Source: Laccaria trichodermophora
Taxonomy: Eukaryota > Basidiomycota > Agaricomycetes > Agaricales > Hydnangiaceae
Direction of reading: 5' to 3'
Assembly: GCA_018417955.1 (NCBI GenBank)
Contig: JACTVC010000012.1
Coordinates: 124,001-188,000 of the forward strand
Length of the DNA: 64,000 nt
Below, piece after piece: positions 41,903-54,960 of the stretch; position 1 is the first letter of the stretch; the number at the start of each line of letters is the position of its first letter. Both the position numbers and the translations under genes were made by a program. The notes under the pieces are model-generated. The model was not told the origin of the DNA, made no database searches, and was given only the letters and a program-made list of their open reading frames with translations.

Positions 41903-43891
41903 TCATTCCAATTGTTCTTCCAAAGTTACGGCCGCGCGATGTATCAAAGAGACGTCGGGAGCAGGGTCAGACGGGCCGGGCGAAGTTAGTTGAGTCTCAA
42001 GGGGAATGGTAGAAGGACCAGGGTTATTCATACGAGTTTCGACGACAGTCGGTAGAGCCGAGGGAGGACGTGTCCAGGAATGTGTGGCATTCCGCGTAGC
42101 TTCATTGAATACCTCCTCCATTACAAAATGGCTGATAACCAATGAACCGTCCGCCATAGTCCTGTGCGTTAAGTATCCCCGCAGGGTGCATGCATCGTCG
42201 TTGCTCTTCATGTCTACCCAAATAAGAGGAACTCCACATGTAATTGTCCTGAGCAACCGATTGATCCAAACGAAATGAGAACACACTGCCATGCTATAGA
42301 ACCACGCGCGACAAGTTTCCCAGTCAGGTGGTAAGCCTTCGAAACACAAGTAGCGGGAGTCGGAAGAGTGAGTCCCGAGGGTAGCAAAGTTAGCCGACAC
42401 CACTGATAACTGCGTGGTTGGCCCCATTGACTGAGAGGATGGAGATTCCCGTGATGCTATAGCTGCAGGTGAAGGCGCACTGAAGTTCGTGGGGATGGGG
42501 GCCGGAACGTCACTCTTCTTTAACGAAGCACCATCCGAACTCCTCATTTTCTTAGGACGACTCCCATCTTTAACAGCGGGATACTCTGAACTAGAGCTAG
42601 GCGCTCGCGGACGTCTTCCTAACTGATTTCTTTCTACTTGCATTTCCTGACTTTGGGAGGTAGACTGTTGTACTCGATGGGATCTGGGCTCCGTTGGGAT
42701 AGGCTTCACGGGAATGGATTGCGGGACGACGTCTATGGGTGGTTTGGGGCTGAGTACGGGTGAAGGCCTACATGACGTGATATGGGAAGGCGAGTTCTGC
42801 GCTATTGGGGCATAGACAACTTTTTCTTTGCCTTTAATCGAGGGTCTCCGCAATGGCAGCTCCTTTGCTGAAGGGGTCGGGGCTTGCTGATTGACTGTTC
42901 CTTTAGAGGCGGTCTTCTTTGTATAGATCCAACGTGAAGCTGGATACTCCTTCGTAATCTTATCCTCCGTCATTTCCATGAATCTCGCTAATGGCGCTGG
43001 GAATCCGAACTTGTGTATATCGGATACCGCACCGGGGGGAGCTTCTACGCCTTCCAAGAAATAGATTTCCCTTCTCTTCTGCCTATCGTAGCACACCTGC
43101 TCGCAATCCTCTGGCTTAGACGACACGAGACAGAAATAATAGCTGTCCTGCGCTACGTCATGCTCTTTCCAGGACGTCCATTTACCCTCTGAGACGGCCA
43201 TTACTGCTGGTGGTACTATCCAATCCACTCGGTCGCTCGCGATGGATCGTACTTCCATTTCATAGTCGTTGGGGAGCTGGCTAGAAGATGGTGCTGTCGG
43301 ATCGCACGTCCTCTTCTCCAGTCATTGTGGATGCTCAGCTTGCCGCATTACCACCTCTGGAGTCTCATTCAACAGCTTATGCTTAATTCCATCCCACCCT
43401 TGCGTCGCCGGATCCGAGTTAACGCGATCCCCTGCTGGTAAGGTAGGGTAACCCGATGGTATTCCTTCACGATCTCTATCCTCATTGAACGAGGCTTGGT
43501 TCTTGTAGGCGACGTGATCGTATGCGTTGGTTTTTGGCACGAGGTACTGGATGTCTGTCGAAGTAACGAAGTCTTGGTTCCAATGATCTTCCTTGTAATT
43601 GTATAGCTCCGTAATCGGGACTTCATGTATAATAAAACAGGGGACTCTGTGTTTCAAGAGCCAGTAGACGTGTTCTTCTTTGGCGCCATTGATCCATGCT
43701 CCTAAGATATCGTCTACGGCAAAAGGCGTCTCGGTCATCCATTCCCCCGCTGCTGCTTCCCTTCGCTCCCTTCTAATGATAGACATCGCCTTCAACCACG
43801 CATCCTTTAGTTTCAAGCCCCTTTGCATTCGAGTCACCAAGTCTACCACGTCTGCGTAATGGTGTTCGCCCCCCAGCCGAGGTCTTTATTG
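41903..43891 (-). pseudogene. Retroelement-associated mushroom ORF, C-terminal part
   Basis: Continuation of 45508-46803 after a DNA transposon. It opens with PRLGGEHHYADVVDLVTRMQ and contains AWINGAKEEHVYWLLKHRVP, which I associate with a large family of uncharacterised mushroom proteins. An in-frame TGA at 43322-43324 splits it; the frame continues unchanged. A Pro/Ser-rich linker follows, then a segment that looks like an RRM-type fold (YLCFEGLPPDWETCRAWF... PLIWVDMKSNDDACTLRGYL). The ORF ends 75 bp before a polypurine tract, the same position as the third ORF of the Ty3 element at 3190-5718. Confidence 0.6.
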
Positions 43892-45507
43892 TCCTCCACT
43901 GATTCCTGCCGGAATCCGGCGGAATCCGCGGAATTCCTGGAATTCCGGAGGAATCAAATTTGGCAGAGGGCCCTGCCAAATTGATCAAACCATTCCGGCG
44001 GAATTTTGATGGAATTCAAATTCCGCCGGAATGGTTCCAGGAATCACCCGGAAGGAATGATCCCGGAATGACACGGAACGGAATTCCTGACGCCCAAATC
44101 GAGTGTCGGCGTTTGCCGACGCTTGATTTGGGCGTCATCATAACAAACAACTCTCTCTCTCAACCACCACCATCGTCCACGACGCCAACCCACCTCGCGA
44201 CACCGCCACGTCACCAACGGCCACCACGACGCACACAACGACGACGTCCGTCGTCGTTTCACCACGACCCCAACACAACACCACGGCCACGACATGGGAA
44301 ACGACACACCAACGCCACGTCACCAGTCCCAGTCAACGAGCGCGGCAACACGTTGCCACGTCGCTGATAGCGACGTGGCAACGAGACGACGAACGACGCA
44401 GGTCGTCGTTCGTCGCCCCAGGTGAGCACCCCGTCGTCCCACCCAGCTTGCTAACACCAGGCACACGACGAGGGACAACCACGTCAACGCACGACCCCCA
44501 CGACCACGCCCACGGACGACGACACGCCTCACCACAACGGAGGGCCACGCCAACAAACGACACGCCCACGACAACACCACCACCACGTCAATGGACGACG
44601 ACCGCGTCAACGGACGCCCACGTCAACGGACGACGACGACGTCAACGGACGACGACGACATCAACGGACAACGAGCACGTCAGCGGACGACACAACCACG
44701 CCCACAGACGACGACACGCCCCGCCACGTCAACGGAGGGCCACGCCGACAGACGACACGCCCACGACGACACGCACCACCACGTCAACGGAGCACCACCA
44801 CGTCAACGGATGACGACGACCTCCCACTTCCGTGTCCCTCTCTCTTCCTCTCCCTGCTCCCCTTGGTTTTCCCTCCCCCCTTTCCCTTTCCCTCCACCCT
44901 TCCTGTCCCTCCCCATTTCTATGTACCCCCTTCCTTTTCCCTCCCCCTTTCCCTTCCTGTCCCTTCCCTTCCTGTCCCTCCCCATTTCCTTGCCCCTTCC
45001 CATTTCATTGTCCCTCCACTTCCTTTTCCCTTGCCCTACCCTGTCCATCACCATTTCTTTATACCCCTTTCCCTGTCCCTCCCCATTTCCTTGTCCCTTT
45101 CAATATACACTGTATGTAGTAATGTAGATTTTATGTCATCAATAAAGTACATGCAAATTTAATCTATTAAGATCTATTACTTGACCAAAGTGTGAATTTT
45201 ATAAGAACTTTTGAGTATTGAGGAGTTGATGTAGTGCAGATTAAGTCTTAGCTCAGTGTTTTGGTTATAGCAACTCTGAACAGCTCTGATCAGAGCATGT
45301 GGAGGAGGGTAAAGTACAAACATATGTTTAAAATAGAACAGCCGAATATACAAATAATGAGATTTTCTGTCTATTCCAGTCGGATTCCTGTGGATTCCGG
45401 TCAGATTCCTCCGGAATTCCTGGAATCTGTCCGGAATTCCTGGATTCCTACCGGAATTCCTGGATTCCGGCCGGAATCCGCGGAATCCGGTAGGAATCAG
45501 TGGAGGA
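43892..45507. mobile_element. Hairpin-rich DNA transposon (TCCTCCACTGATTCC ends)
   Basis: Ends tcctccactgattcctgccg and its inverted counterpart ending at 45507 frame 1,616 bp that interrupt a formerly continuous protein-coding region. GGAATTCC words crowd both ends. Three strong hairpins lie within 250 bp of the left end (43957-43982, 43988-44036, 44088-44137). The interior is a CACGTCAACGGACGACG-type repeat (44590-44820) and a C/T-rich tract (44830-45110). No transposase is seen and the target duplication is not clear. Confidence 0.75.
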
Positions 45508-46803
45508 ATGGAAAGTATTGCCCCAGCCCTCTAATTTCGCTTTCGCTGGGATAACGCGGCCTATCTGCCCAGTACTCTGGCTTTATGTCAGCTATGACAG
45601 TCATAGTGGATATGGCCGCTTCGAGTTCGATGTTACGAGTTGTCAGCTGAATGAGAAGGGCTGTATCCAGATGTCCCAAATCCTTCATTCCCTTCCTAGG
45701 CGAAGAACTGACCCACGCGATAGCAAGAGGAGCATTCTCGATGCTTGCCAACACAACCTGCCCCCGTGTCACGAACGGCAACCACAGTTGCAACGGATTG
45801 TAGTGCTGTGGCGACTTCGTAGGGTCGAAACGTCCTAAATGACCATCAAAACGCCTCATCGTCCTATCCTCCACCATCTCGACTTCATGTCCTGGGGCTC
45901 TAATGCCGGGGTAGTATGCTTCGATCAAAGAATTGGGCGACCATAACAGCCAGGTCTTGCCTATCATTGTAACTAGGCGACTGTAGACTCGGGAGAAGGG
46001 AGGTAGAATGAGTGAAAGCGTGTCGTCAACTACTGGTGTCTCGAAGTATCTGGATAGGCTTTTCCTTCGCATCGTGTCATAGAGTCGCGAATCGTATCCA
46101 CCTGGCGCAGGAGTGTGCGTAAATTTAGTGCCAATCATCCTCAGAACTTCTTGTGGCAAGACGACTTCTAACGAATTTGAGTAAGACCACGGGGAGGTAT
46201 TCCAGAGTGACCATGGTTCGCATAACGTAGCTTGGATAGGACTAGAATTACTATCGATGAAAGGGCGAATGCAGTACCAATAAGCAGTTATCCTGATCGC
46301 TCCCACGAACACGCTCTCGTATTGTATAATATCAACTTTGTTCCAATATGGTACAACTATGAATTGATGCTTTAATGATGCCACGGAATTAGTGAGGGGA
46401 AGCCTGTGTGAATACTTGATACGAGACCGGCTTCCGTGCGAAGAGTTCAAGATGAAACAGGTTCTCGTGCGAAGGTGCGAAATGGGATAAAGGCTGTGAA
46501 ACTCCCCTTCCTCAATCCCTCTTCCTACTATCACCACCACCACCAGCGACGTCTCTTAGGCAAGGCTACTTGGACAATTAGCCGTTCATCTCTCATCCCA
46601 TTATACAACACCCATCCTTTCGCTTCCAACACTCTTGAGAGTTTAATGGTCCCATATACTCCTGATAGATACACCCAGGGTTCGTCCTCTAGGTTGCATG
46701 TACTGCCTGTCGCTGATTTCCAGCAATTGATTGTAGGGAAGGGATTGTTTTCTTCAAAGCGAACTATTTCTAGTAGAGGAATACCAGTTGGCACAGAAGG
46801 CAT
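45508..46803 (-). pseudogene. Retroelement-associated mushroom ORF, N-terminal part
   Basis: It begins at the ATG at 46803 (MPSVPTGIPLLEIVRFEEN), with EPWVYLSGVYGTIKL soon after. At a GGT/ACC simple repeat around 46531-46543 the frame shifts; the rest (FIVVPYWNKVDIIQYESVFV ... RYPSESEIRGLGQYF) is open to the transposon at 45507. With the C-terminal part at 41903-43891 it made one protein of roughly 1,080 residues of unknown function. No upstream pol is present, so the parent element is truncated. Confidence 0.55.
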
Positions 46804-47768
46804 AGGGAGGAGATCCTGGTAGTCATGCAAAACCTTAATGTGACAAAGAGGGTTAGGACTAGTGCTTGGAAGTCCAGTCTCAAGACTGAAAAAAGACTGA
46901 GACTGGACTGAACCAAGACTGCCCAAGACCGGAAATTCCCAGGACCGTCGAAGACCGCAACCGCGGTCCGGTCTTCGGTCTCTCACAATTTCGGAAATTT
47001 GAAGACCGTGAAGACCGACAAAAAACCGGTCTAACCGGTCTCAACCGGAACTCGTAACCAAACACAAAACACAAACACAACTCGTAACCAAACACAACTT
47101 TCCTCCTCCTACCACCACCCTCCCTGTTACCATCACCACCCTTCGTGATGACCACTTTGCATCGTGAGCACCCGCGATGGGCTAAACGACCCGTATGCTC
47201 ACACATCGACCGCCACCTCACATGCTGGAGGCTCAGCAACGACACCCATGGCCACGGCGCGCCACATCATCCTCCACAACGACGCCCCCCCCCTGCCAGA
47301 CATCACCTACAGCCACCACCGCCCACACCACCAACCACAATGGCAACAACAAACACCTGCCATGCACAACTGTCGTCAACTCTCACACCCACCTCACACC
47401 AACCACAACAACAACAACGAGCGCCTGCTACGTCGACAGCGCCACAAGTATACATAGATGTCACTATAGTACCATAACAATAGAAATTGACAATTGTCCC
47501 AATAAGTCATAGGGCTACCCCAATGGGCCCAATACACATGGACGCCATGGATCCATACCTGGGACCCATGGATGTACCTAACATATGGTATTCATGTGTG
47601 GCCCAATGGGTATTCATCAGACCTCATTGCCATAATCAATGGTAAAAGGTTGGGCCACATGTGCTCAAAAGGACATGATTATTGCTATAATCAATGGTAC
47701 CATAGGTACCCAAAGTATAATCTACTGATAGCCAAAAGTTGGGCCCATTTGCCCAGTGCACTTGTTGA
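46804..47768. other. Non-coding, hairpins and low complexity
   Basis: A hairpin at 46872-46908 (GTCCAGTCTC and complement) is followed by repeated AAGACCG/CGGTCTT words (46910-47045), CACAAACACAA and CCACCAC tracts (47050-47440), and paired ATAATCAATGGTA copies (about 47632 and 47686). It may be a transposon end; no gene is supported. Confidence 0.45.
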
Positions 47769-48220
47769 AAGATCCGGATACATTCCTCCGGAAAGCTACT
47801 ACGGAGACCTTGTAGAAGACACGGCCGCAAGTATTAATCAACGGAAAGTGGGGACGCAACTATGGCACAACGTGATCCATCTCCCAATACTTTGTAGAAG
47901 ATGCGGGTGCAAGTATTCATAAATGTAAGTCACAAACTACCGACCCGCATCCCTTCCATCCAACAGATCCAAGCTTTTGTGATCTCCGAATACATTGTAG
48001 AAGACGCGGGGGGAAGTCTCAATCAACATTATACATCTCCGAATACTTTCTAGAAGGAACGGGTGCAAGTATCAATTAATGAAGAGACACGGCCACAAGT
48101 ATTGAAAAATGTGATGGGTCTCCGGATACTTTGTAGAAGCCGCAGGCGCAAGTATTCATAAATGTGATGGATCTCCGGATACTTCGTAGAAGCCGCGGGC
48201 ACAAGTATTCATAAATGTAC
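47769..48220. repeat. Tandem repeat, unit about 53 bp, about 7 copies
   Basis: Unit GATGGATCTCCGGATACTTT, GTAGAAGCCGCGGGCGCAAG, TATTCATAAATGT. The last two copies (48114-48219) are nearly identical and earlier ones are diverged or truncated. It ends directly beside the stop codon of the gene at 48229. Confidence 0.75.
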
Positions 48221-48228
48221 GTAAAAAA

Positions 48229-48898
48229 CTAAGGCCCACCATCCATTCCATCCGACACCTTAAGTACAGCTCCTGAACTCACACCCTTGGATTGAAGTTG
48301 AACAGCCTTTTTCTTGAGGCTGATCATCATGTCCAACCGTTCAAGCTGGTCCTCCGCATGAGAGCAGACCTGCAGCAAAAAGTCCCGAGCCCTCACCACT
48401 TCTTCGTATTCCCTATACAATACCTTATACGCCATTCTGGCGTATTCCAGAGGGTGAGTCACTGCTGGCAAATCCAGTGCAACCTCATCAAAAAAGGTCC
48501 GACGGAGATTCGAGGAGGGCGAGGATACAGGTACCCGCGTAGGACCATCAGAATCCCTGAGCGTCGCGGAAGTTTTATTGCTTTCGGAGTTTGCAATAGC
48601 GACCTTCAGGATGGCTTTTAGAAAGTTGTAAAAGGACGAAATGAGATACGTACATCCGTATCATTTCTCGCCCACTCCAGTCGCTCGTAGTTTTCCAACA
48701 TGGAATTGATGCCTAGGTAGATTGGTCAACGAAATCAACAGTCATATGTGAACACCTACCCTTTGTTGCGGCGAACGTCCGGGACATCATGTCCACAGAA
48801 GCATTCCCAGCCAAACGGACTATTGTTCTCCAGTCAGTTGACTAGTCAATAAACAAAAGGGTTGAACAGTGCGCACCAAGAGGGGACGTAGACGACAT
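48229..48898 (-). CDS. Small coiled-coil-like protein, unknown
   Basis: A minus-strand model: exons 48898-48877, 48819-48760, 48712-48650 and 48614-48229 join in one frame to about 176 residues (MSSTSPL...DGMDGGP). The first three introns have consensus ends, but the last is only 35 nt, so details may be wrong. The C-terminal half is helical and charged (EYEEVVRARDFLLQVCSHAEDQLERLD), likely a coiled coil. Similar tails occur, as I recall, in mushroom proteins with Zn2Cys6-like clusters such as the one at 58713, so this may be a truncated relative. Its start is 58 bp from the first palindrome. Confidence 0.5.
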
Positions 48899-49139
48899 TT
48901 TATTGCTGAAGACGATTCGGAGGGTGGACAATGGAGTACTTTGTTCAAGACAATTGACTGGTGGCTACCACTTTTATGATTAATCTATGACAACTGTCCA
49001 AGAGGCAATGTGTATACTGCCACAGGTTTTATGAAAGGCATCTCATTAGGATTGCCCATCTATTTCATTCAATTTATCACTAGAATCTTTCATAAGATAT
49101 AGGCAAGGATAATGAGATATCATGAGGATATTTCATTAA

Positions 49140-50370
49140 GCTCTTTGGCCCTTTCATTGCCATTTCATAGACTTTTCATTAGGATATTTCATTAGGCTCC
49201 TTCGCTTTTTCATTGCCATTTCTTAGAATTTTCATTAGGATATTTCATTAGGCTCCTTCGCTTTTTCATTACCATTTCTTAGAATTTTCATTAGGATATT
49301 TCATTAGTCTCCTTGACTTTTTCATTACCATTTCTTATAATTTTCATTAGGATATTTCATTATGCTCCTTTGCTTTTTCATTACCATTTCTTAGAATTTT
49401 CATTAGGATATTTCATTAGACACCTTCGCTTTTTCATTACCATTTCTTATAATTTTCATTAGGATATTTCATTATGCTCCTTTGCTTTTTCATTACCATT
49501 TCTTAGAATTTTCATTAGGATATTTCATTAGACACCTTCGCTTTTTCATTACCATTTCTTAGAATTTTCATTAGGATATTTCATTAGGCTCCTTCGCTTT
49601 TTCATTACCATTTCTTAGAATTTTCATTAGGATATTTCATTAGACACCTTCGCTTTTTCATTACCATTTCTTAGAATTTTCATTAGGATATTTCATTAGA
49701 CTCCTTCGCTTTTTCATTACCATTTCTTAGAATTTTCATTAGGATATTTCATTAGACTCCTTCGCTTTTTCATTACCATTTCTTAGAATTTTCATTAGGA
49801 TATTTCATTAGCCTCCTTCGCTTTTTCATTACCATTTCTTAGAATTTTCATTAGGATATTTCATTAGACACCTTCGCTTTTTCATTACCATTTCTTATAA
49901 TTTTCATTAGGATATTTCATTAGACACCTTCCCTTTTTCATTACCATTTCATTAGGATATTTCATTAGACTCCTTCGCTTTTTCATTACCATTTCTCATA
50001 AGGATATTTCATTAGGTATTTGGCCCTTTCATTACCATTTCTTAAATTTTTCATTGGGATATTTCATTCAGCTCCTTGACCCTTTCATTACCATTTCATT
50101 GAATTTTTTCATTAGAATATTTCATTATGTTCCTTGACCCTTTCATTACCATTTCTTACAGTTCTCAGTAGGATATTTCATTAGGCTCCTTGGCGCTTTC
50201 ATTAGATTTTCTTAGAATTTTCATTGGGATATTTCATTCAGCTCCTTGACTCTTTCATTACCATTTCATGGAATTCTCATTAGAATATTTCATTAGGCTT
50301 CTTGGCGCTTTCATTAGGATATTTCATTGAGCACCTTGATGATTTCATTACTTCTCATTAGGCTCCCTGG
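49140..50370. repeat. 56-bp tandem repeat, left arm of foldback 1
   Basis: Unit TTTTTCATTACCATTTCTTA, GAATTTTCATTAGGATATTT, CATTAGACTCCTTCGC; about 15 near-perfect copies then diverged ones. Mirrored at 52800-54040. Confidence 0.9.
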
Positions 50371-52799
50371 CACTTTCATTACCAAAAATAGATAATGATG
50401 ATGATATGTATCACATGGGTTGTTGGGAGGGTGATCACATGACCAATTTCCTAAAATGGTCAAAAACGAAAGTTGTAGCCCTACACTGTAGCTTCCTGAA
50501 CCTGTTTGAATTATGTTGTGAAGTGCTCCCATTGTGAAGATATGATGTAAAAGATTCTTCCAAGTGCTGTGTTTTTTTTTGTTTTTTGCATTTTTCTCCA
50601 TGAAAACAAAACCAAATAACATGATTCCAACACATTTAGAAAGCTAAATGAAAGGGCAACAAATATTGTATTGTGGGAAAAATGACCAAAAAAGGAAGGT
50701 GCATTCCCTGAAAGAGCAATTGACACTGACAGACTACAACAGTCAGATATAGACTACCAGGTTTGCTGATAGACTACAAAAAGTTGGACATAGGCCTCAA
50801 AAGTCGGACTTAGACTACAAAAGCTTGGACTTAGACTACAAAGTTAGGGTTAGGTTAAAAGGTTATCCACACTGAAAACTTTTGTAGTCTGCGCTTTTTC
50901 ATTAGAAAATTTTGTAGTGTCCGCTTTTTTAGACTACAAAAGTTTGTAGTGTGTGCCTGTTTATTAGAAAAGTTTATAGTGTCTGCTTTTTAGACCACAA
51001 AGTTTGTAGTGTTCACTTTTGTATTAGAAAAGTTTGTAGTGTCCACTTTTTAGACTGCAAAAGTTTGTATTGTCTGCTTTTTGAGGCTACAAAAATTTGT
51101 GGTTGACATATAGTTTATAGTGTCCTTGACTCTGTATAGGTTATGGGGATGAGGTTAAAGAATTGACATGATTTTACATATTGCCATTGCTGCAGCATTG
51201 ATTTTTGACATCATGTACAAGTTGTCTTTCATGTCAAGAAAGGCTATTCTATGCCTTCCTATTGAATGCTCTGTCCTATTTCAAAGTCATAGTTCTAGGT
51301 TCATGGGGATATGGCTTAAGGATGGACATGACTTTACATATTGATTGCTATTGCCACATCATCAGCTTTTCACATCAGTTGTCTTTCATGTCAAGAAAGG
51401 CTATTCTATGCCTTCCTATTGAATGCTCTGTCCTATTTCAAAGTCATAGTTCTAGGTTCATGGGGATATAGTTTGAAGGATTAAATAACTTTACCTATTG
51501 CTATGGCCACATCATTAACTTTTGACATCATACCCAAGTTGCCTTTCACATCAGGACAGGCTACTCTCTGATTTCACATTGATAGTTGCTGGTCTGTCTG
51601 CTTTGACATTGATAGCTACTAGCCCATCCCAAACATAGCCAACTTTGATATCAGCTCTTTGAGGGCTATAGGATGATGGGCTGATTGTTCCCTGGAGGTG
51701 TCCTTAAGTCAGGTCATGATGTAAGTTGAGAATGTATTGAGACAGAACAGTGGATATTAATATGAATGGCTTCCTCTGGCTTGAAAACCAACTTGGGCAT
51801 GATGTGAAAAGCTGATGATGTGGCAATAGCAATCAATATGTAAAGTCATGTCCATCCTTAAGCCATATCCCCATGAACCTAGAACTATGACTTTGAAATA
51901 GGACAGAGCATTCAATAGGAAGGCATAGAATAGCCTTTCTTGACATGAAAGACAACTTGTACATGATGTCAAAAATCAATGCTGCAGCAATGGCAATATG
52001 TAAAATCATGTCAATTCTTTAACCTCATCCCCATAACCTATACAGAGTCAAGGACACTATAAACTATATGTCAACCACAAATTTTTGTAGCCTCAAAAAG
52101 CAGACAATACAAACTTTTGCAGTCTAAAAAGTGGACACTACAAACTTTTCTAATACAAAAGTGAACACTACAAACTTTGTGGTCTAAAAAGCAGACACTA
52201 TAAACTTTTCTAATAAACAGGCACACACTACAAACTTTTGTAGTCTAAAAAAGCGGACACTACAAAATTTTCTAATGAAAAAGCGCAGACTACAAAAGTT
52301 TTCAGTGTGGATAACCTTTTAACCTAACCCTAACTTTGTAGTCTAAGTCCAAGCTTTTGTAGTCTAAGTCCGACTTTTGAGGCCTATGTCCAACTTTTTG
52401 TAGTCTATCAGCAAACCTGGTAGTCTATATCTGACTGTTGTAGTCTGTCAGTGTCAATTGCTCTTTCAGGGAATGCACCTTCCTTTTTTGGTCATTTTTC
52501 CCACAATACAATATTTGTTGCCCTTTCATTTAGCTTTCTAAATGTGTTGGAATCATGTTATTTGGTTTTGTTTTCATGGAGAAAAATGCAAAAAACAAAA
52601 AAAACACAGCACTTGGAAGAATCTTTTACATCATATCTTCACAATGGGAGCACTTCACAACATAATTCAAACAGGTTCAGGAAGCTACAGTGTAGGGCTA
52701 CAACTTTCGTTTTTGACCATTTTAGGAAATTGGTCATGTGATCACCCTCCCAACAACCCATGTGATACATATCATCATCATTATCTATTTTTGGTAATG

Positions 52800-54040
52800 A
52801 AAGTGCCAGGGAGCCTAATGAGAAGTAATGAAATCATCAAGGTGCTCAATGAAATATCCTAATGAAAGCGCCAAGAAGCCTAATGAAATATTCTAATGAG
52901 AATTCCATGAAATGGTAATGAAAGAGTCAAGGAGCTGAATGAAATATCCCAATGAAAATTCTAAGAAAATCTAATGAAAGCGCCAAGGAGCCTAATGAAA
53001 TATCCTACTGAGAACTGTAAGAAATGGTAATGAAAGGGTCAAGGAACATAATGAAATATTCTAATGAAAAAATTCAATGAAATGGTAATGAAAGGGTCAA
53101 GGAGCTGAATGAAATATCCCAATGAAAAATTTAAGAAATGGTAATGAAAGGGCCAAATACCTAATGAAATATCCTTATGAGAAATGGTAATGAAAAAGCG
53201 AAGGAGTCTAATGAAATATCCTAATGAAATGGTAATGAAAAAGGGAAGGTGTCTAATGAAATATCCTAATGAAAATTATAAGAAATGGTAATGAAAAAGC
53301 GAAGGTGTCTAATGAAATATCCTAATGAAAATTCTAAGAAATGGTAATGAAAAAGCGAAGGAGGCTAATGAAATATCCTAATGAAAATTCTAAGAAATGG
53401 TAATGAAAAAGCGAAGGAGTCTAATGAAATATCCTAATGAAAATTCTAAGAAATGGTAATGAAAAAGCGAAGGAGTCTAATGAAATATCCTAATGAAAAT
53501 TCTAAGAAATGGTAATGAAAAAGCGAAGGTGTCTAATGAAATATCCTAATGAAAATTCTAAGAAATGGTAATGAAAAAGCGAAGGAGCCTAATGAAATAT
53601 CCTAATGAAAATTCTAAGAAATGGTAATGAAAAAGCGAAGGTGTCTAATGAAATATCCTAATGAAAATTCTAAGAAATGGTAATGAAAAAGCAAAGGAGC
53701 ATAATGAAATATCCTAATGAAAATTATAAGAAATGGTAATGAAAAAGCGAAGGTGTCTAATGAAATATCCTAATGAAAATTCTAAGAAATGGTAATGAAA
53801 AAGCAAAGGAGCATAATGAAATATCCTAATGAAAATTATAAGAAATGGTAATGAAAAAGTCAAGGAGACTAATGAAATATCCTAATGAAAATTCTAAGAA
53901 ATGGTAATGAAAAAGCGAAGGAGCCTAATGAAATATCCTAATGAAAATTCTAAGAAATGGCAATGAAAAAGCGAAGGAGCCTAATGAAATATCCTAATGA
54001 AAAGTCTATGAAATGGCAATGAAAGGGCCAAAGAGCTTAA
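52800..54040. repeat. 56-bp tandem repeat, right arm of foldback 1
   Basis: Reverse complement of the left-arm array, copy for copy, including its sequence variants. Confidence 0.9.
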
Positions 54041-54419
54041 TGAAATATCCTCATGATATCTCATTATCCTTGCCTATATCTTATGAAAGATTCTAGTGAT
54101 AAATTGAATGAAATAGATGGGCAATCCTAATGAGATGCCTTTCATAAAACCTGTGGCAGTATACACATTGCCTCTTGGACAGTTGTCATAGATTAATCAT
54201 AAATAGTGGTAGCCACTAGTGGACAATTTGCACTAGTATCTACCACTTTTTATGATAAAATACAGTCAAGTGCCTGCACAACTTTTTGGTAAATGGCACT
54301 GTGGTCTTATGAAATGAGAAACATGGGGGAAATCTAATGAAACATGTTTCATTTTTGGCCCAGACCATTTCATATATATCTCATTGTTTCCCTAGCAATA
54401 TTTCTTTGCCATTTCTTTC

Positions 54420-54960
54420 CCATTTCATTGGCTGACTGGCTATATTTCTTTTCCATTTCATTGGTTGCCTGGCTATATCTTTTTTCTATTTCATTGTTTC
54501 CCTAGCAATATTTCTTTGCAATTTCTTTCCCATTTCATTGGCTGCCTAGCCATATTTCTTTCCCATTTCATTCATATTTCTTTTCCATTTCATTGTTTCC
54601 CTAGCAATATTTCATTGCCATTTCATTCCTATTTCATTGGCTGCCTAGCCATATTTCATTCCCATTTCATTCATATTTCATTGCCATTTCATTGACTCCC
54701 TAGCAATATTTCTTTGCCATTTCTTTCCCATTTCATTGGCTGCCTAGCCATATTTCTTTCCCATTTCATTCACATTTCTTTTCCATTTCATTGTTTCCCT
54801 AGTAATATTTCTTTGCCATTTCTTTCCCATTTCATTGGCTGCCTAGCCATATTTCTTTCCCATTTCATTCATATTTCTTTTCCATTTCATTGTTTCCCCA
54901 GCAATATTTCTTTGCCATTTCTTTCCCATTTCATTGGCTGCCTGGCTATATTTCTTTCCC
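54420..54960. repeat. Outer tandem repeat, left arm of foldback 2
   Basis: Units of about 100 bp built from CATTTCATTGGCTGCCTAGC, CATATTTCTTTCCCATTTCA and TTGTTTCCCTAGCAATATTT. Mirrored at about 57600-58340. Confidence 0.8.

Larger units (their letters stand above)
48957..54220. mobile_element. Giant foldback element 1 (5.3-kb palindrome)
   Basis: Paired positions sum to 103,177 from the termini (ACTGGTGGCTACC.../...GGTAGCCACTAGT) to about 51,377/51,800, with at most about one base of net drift. Arms are therefore about 2.42 kb and look nearly identical wherever compared; the spacer is about 420 bp. Flanks agacaattg (48948-48956) and ggacaattt (54221-54229) are an imperfect 9-bp duplication. 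Each arm: unique tip, about 1.2 kb of 56-bp tandem repeats, a conserved block, an inner GTAGTCT/AGACTAC repeat block, then spacer-proximal sequence. No ORF has coding character. Confidence 0.85.

Noticed and set aside
44448..45160. Plus-strand Thr/Arg-rich and Pro/Phe-rich open frames
   Set aside because: They are translations of the CACGTCAACGGACGACG repeat and the C/T-rich tract inside the DNA transposon.
49140..50370. Regular repeats resembling a CRISPR array
   Set aside because: The units are contiguous 56-bp tandem copies with no unique spacers, in a fungal genome, and are mirrored as one arm of a palindrome.
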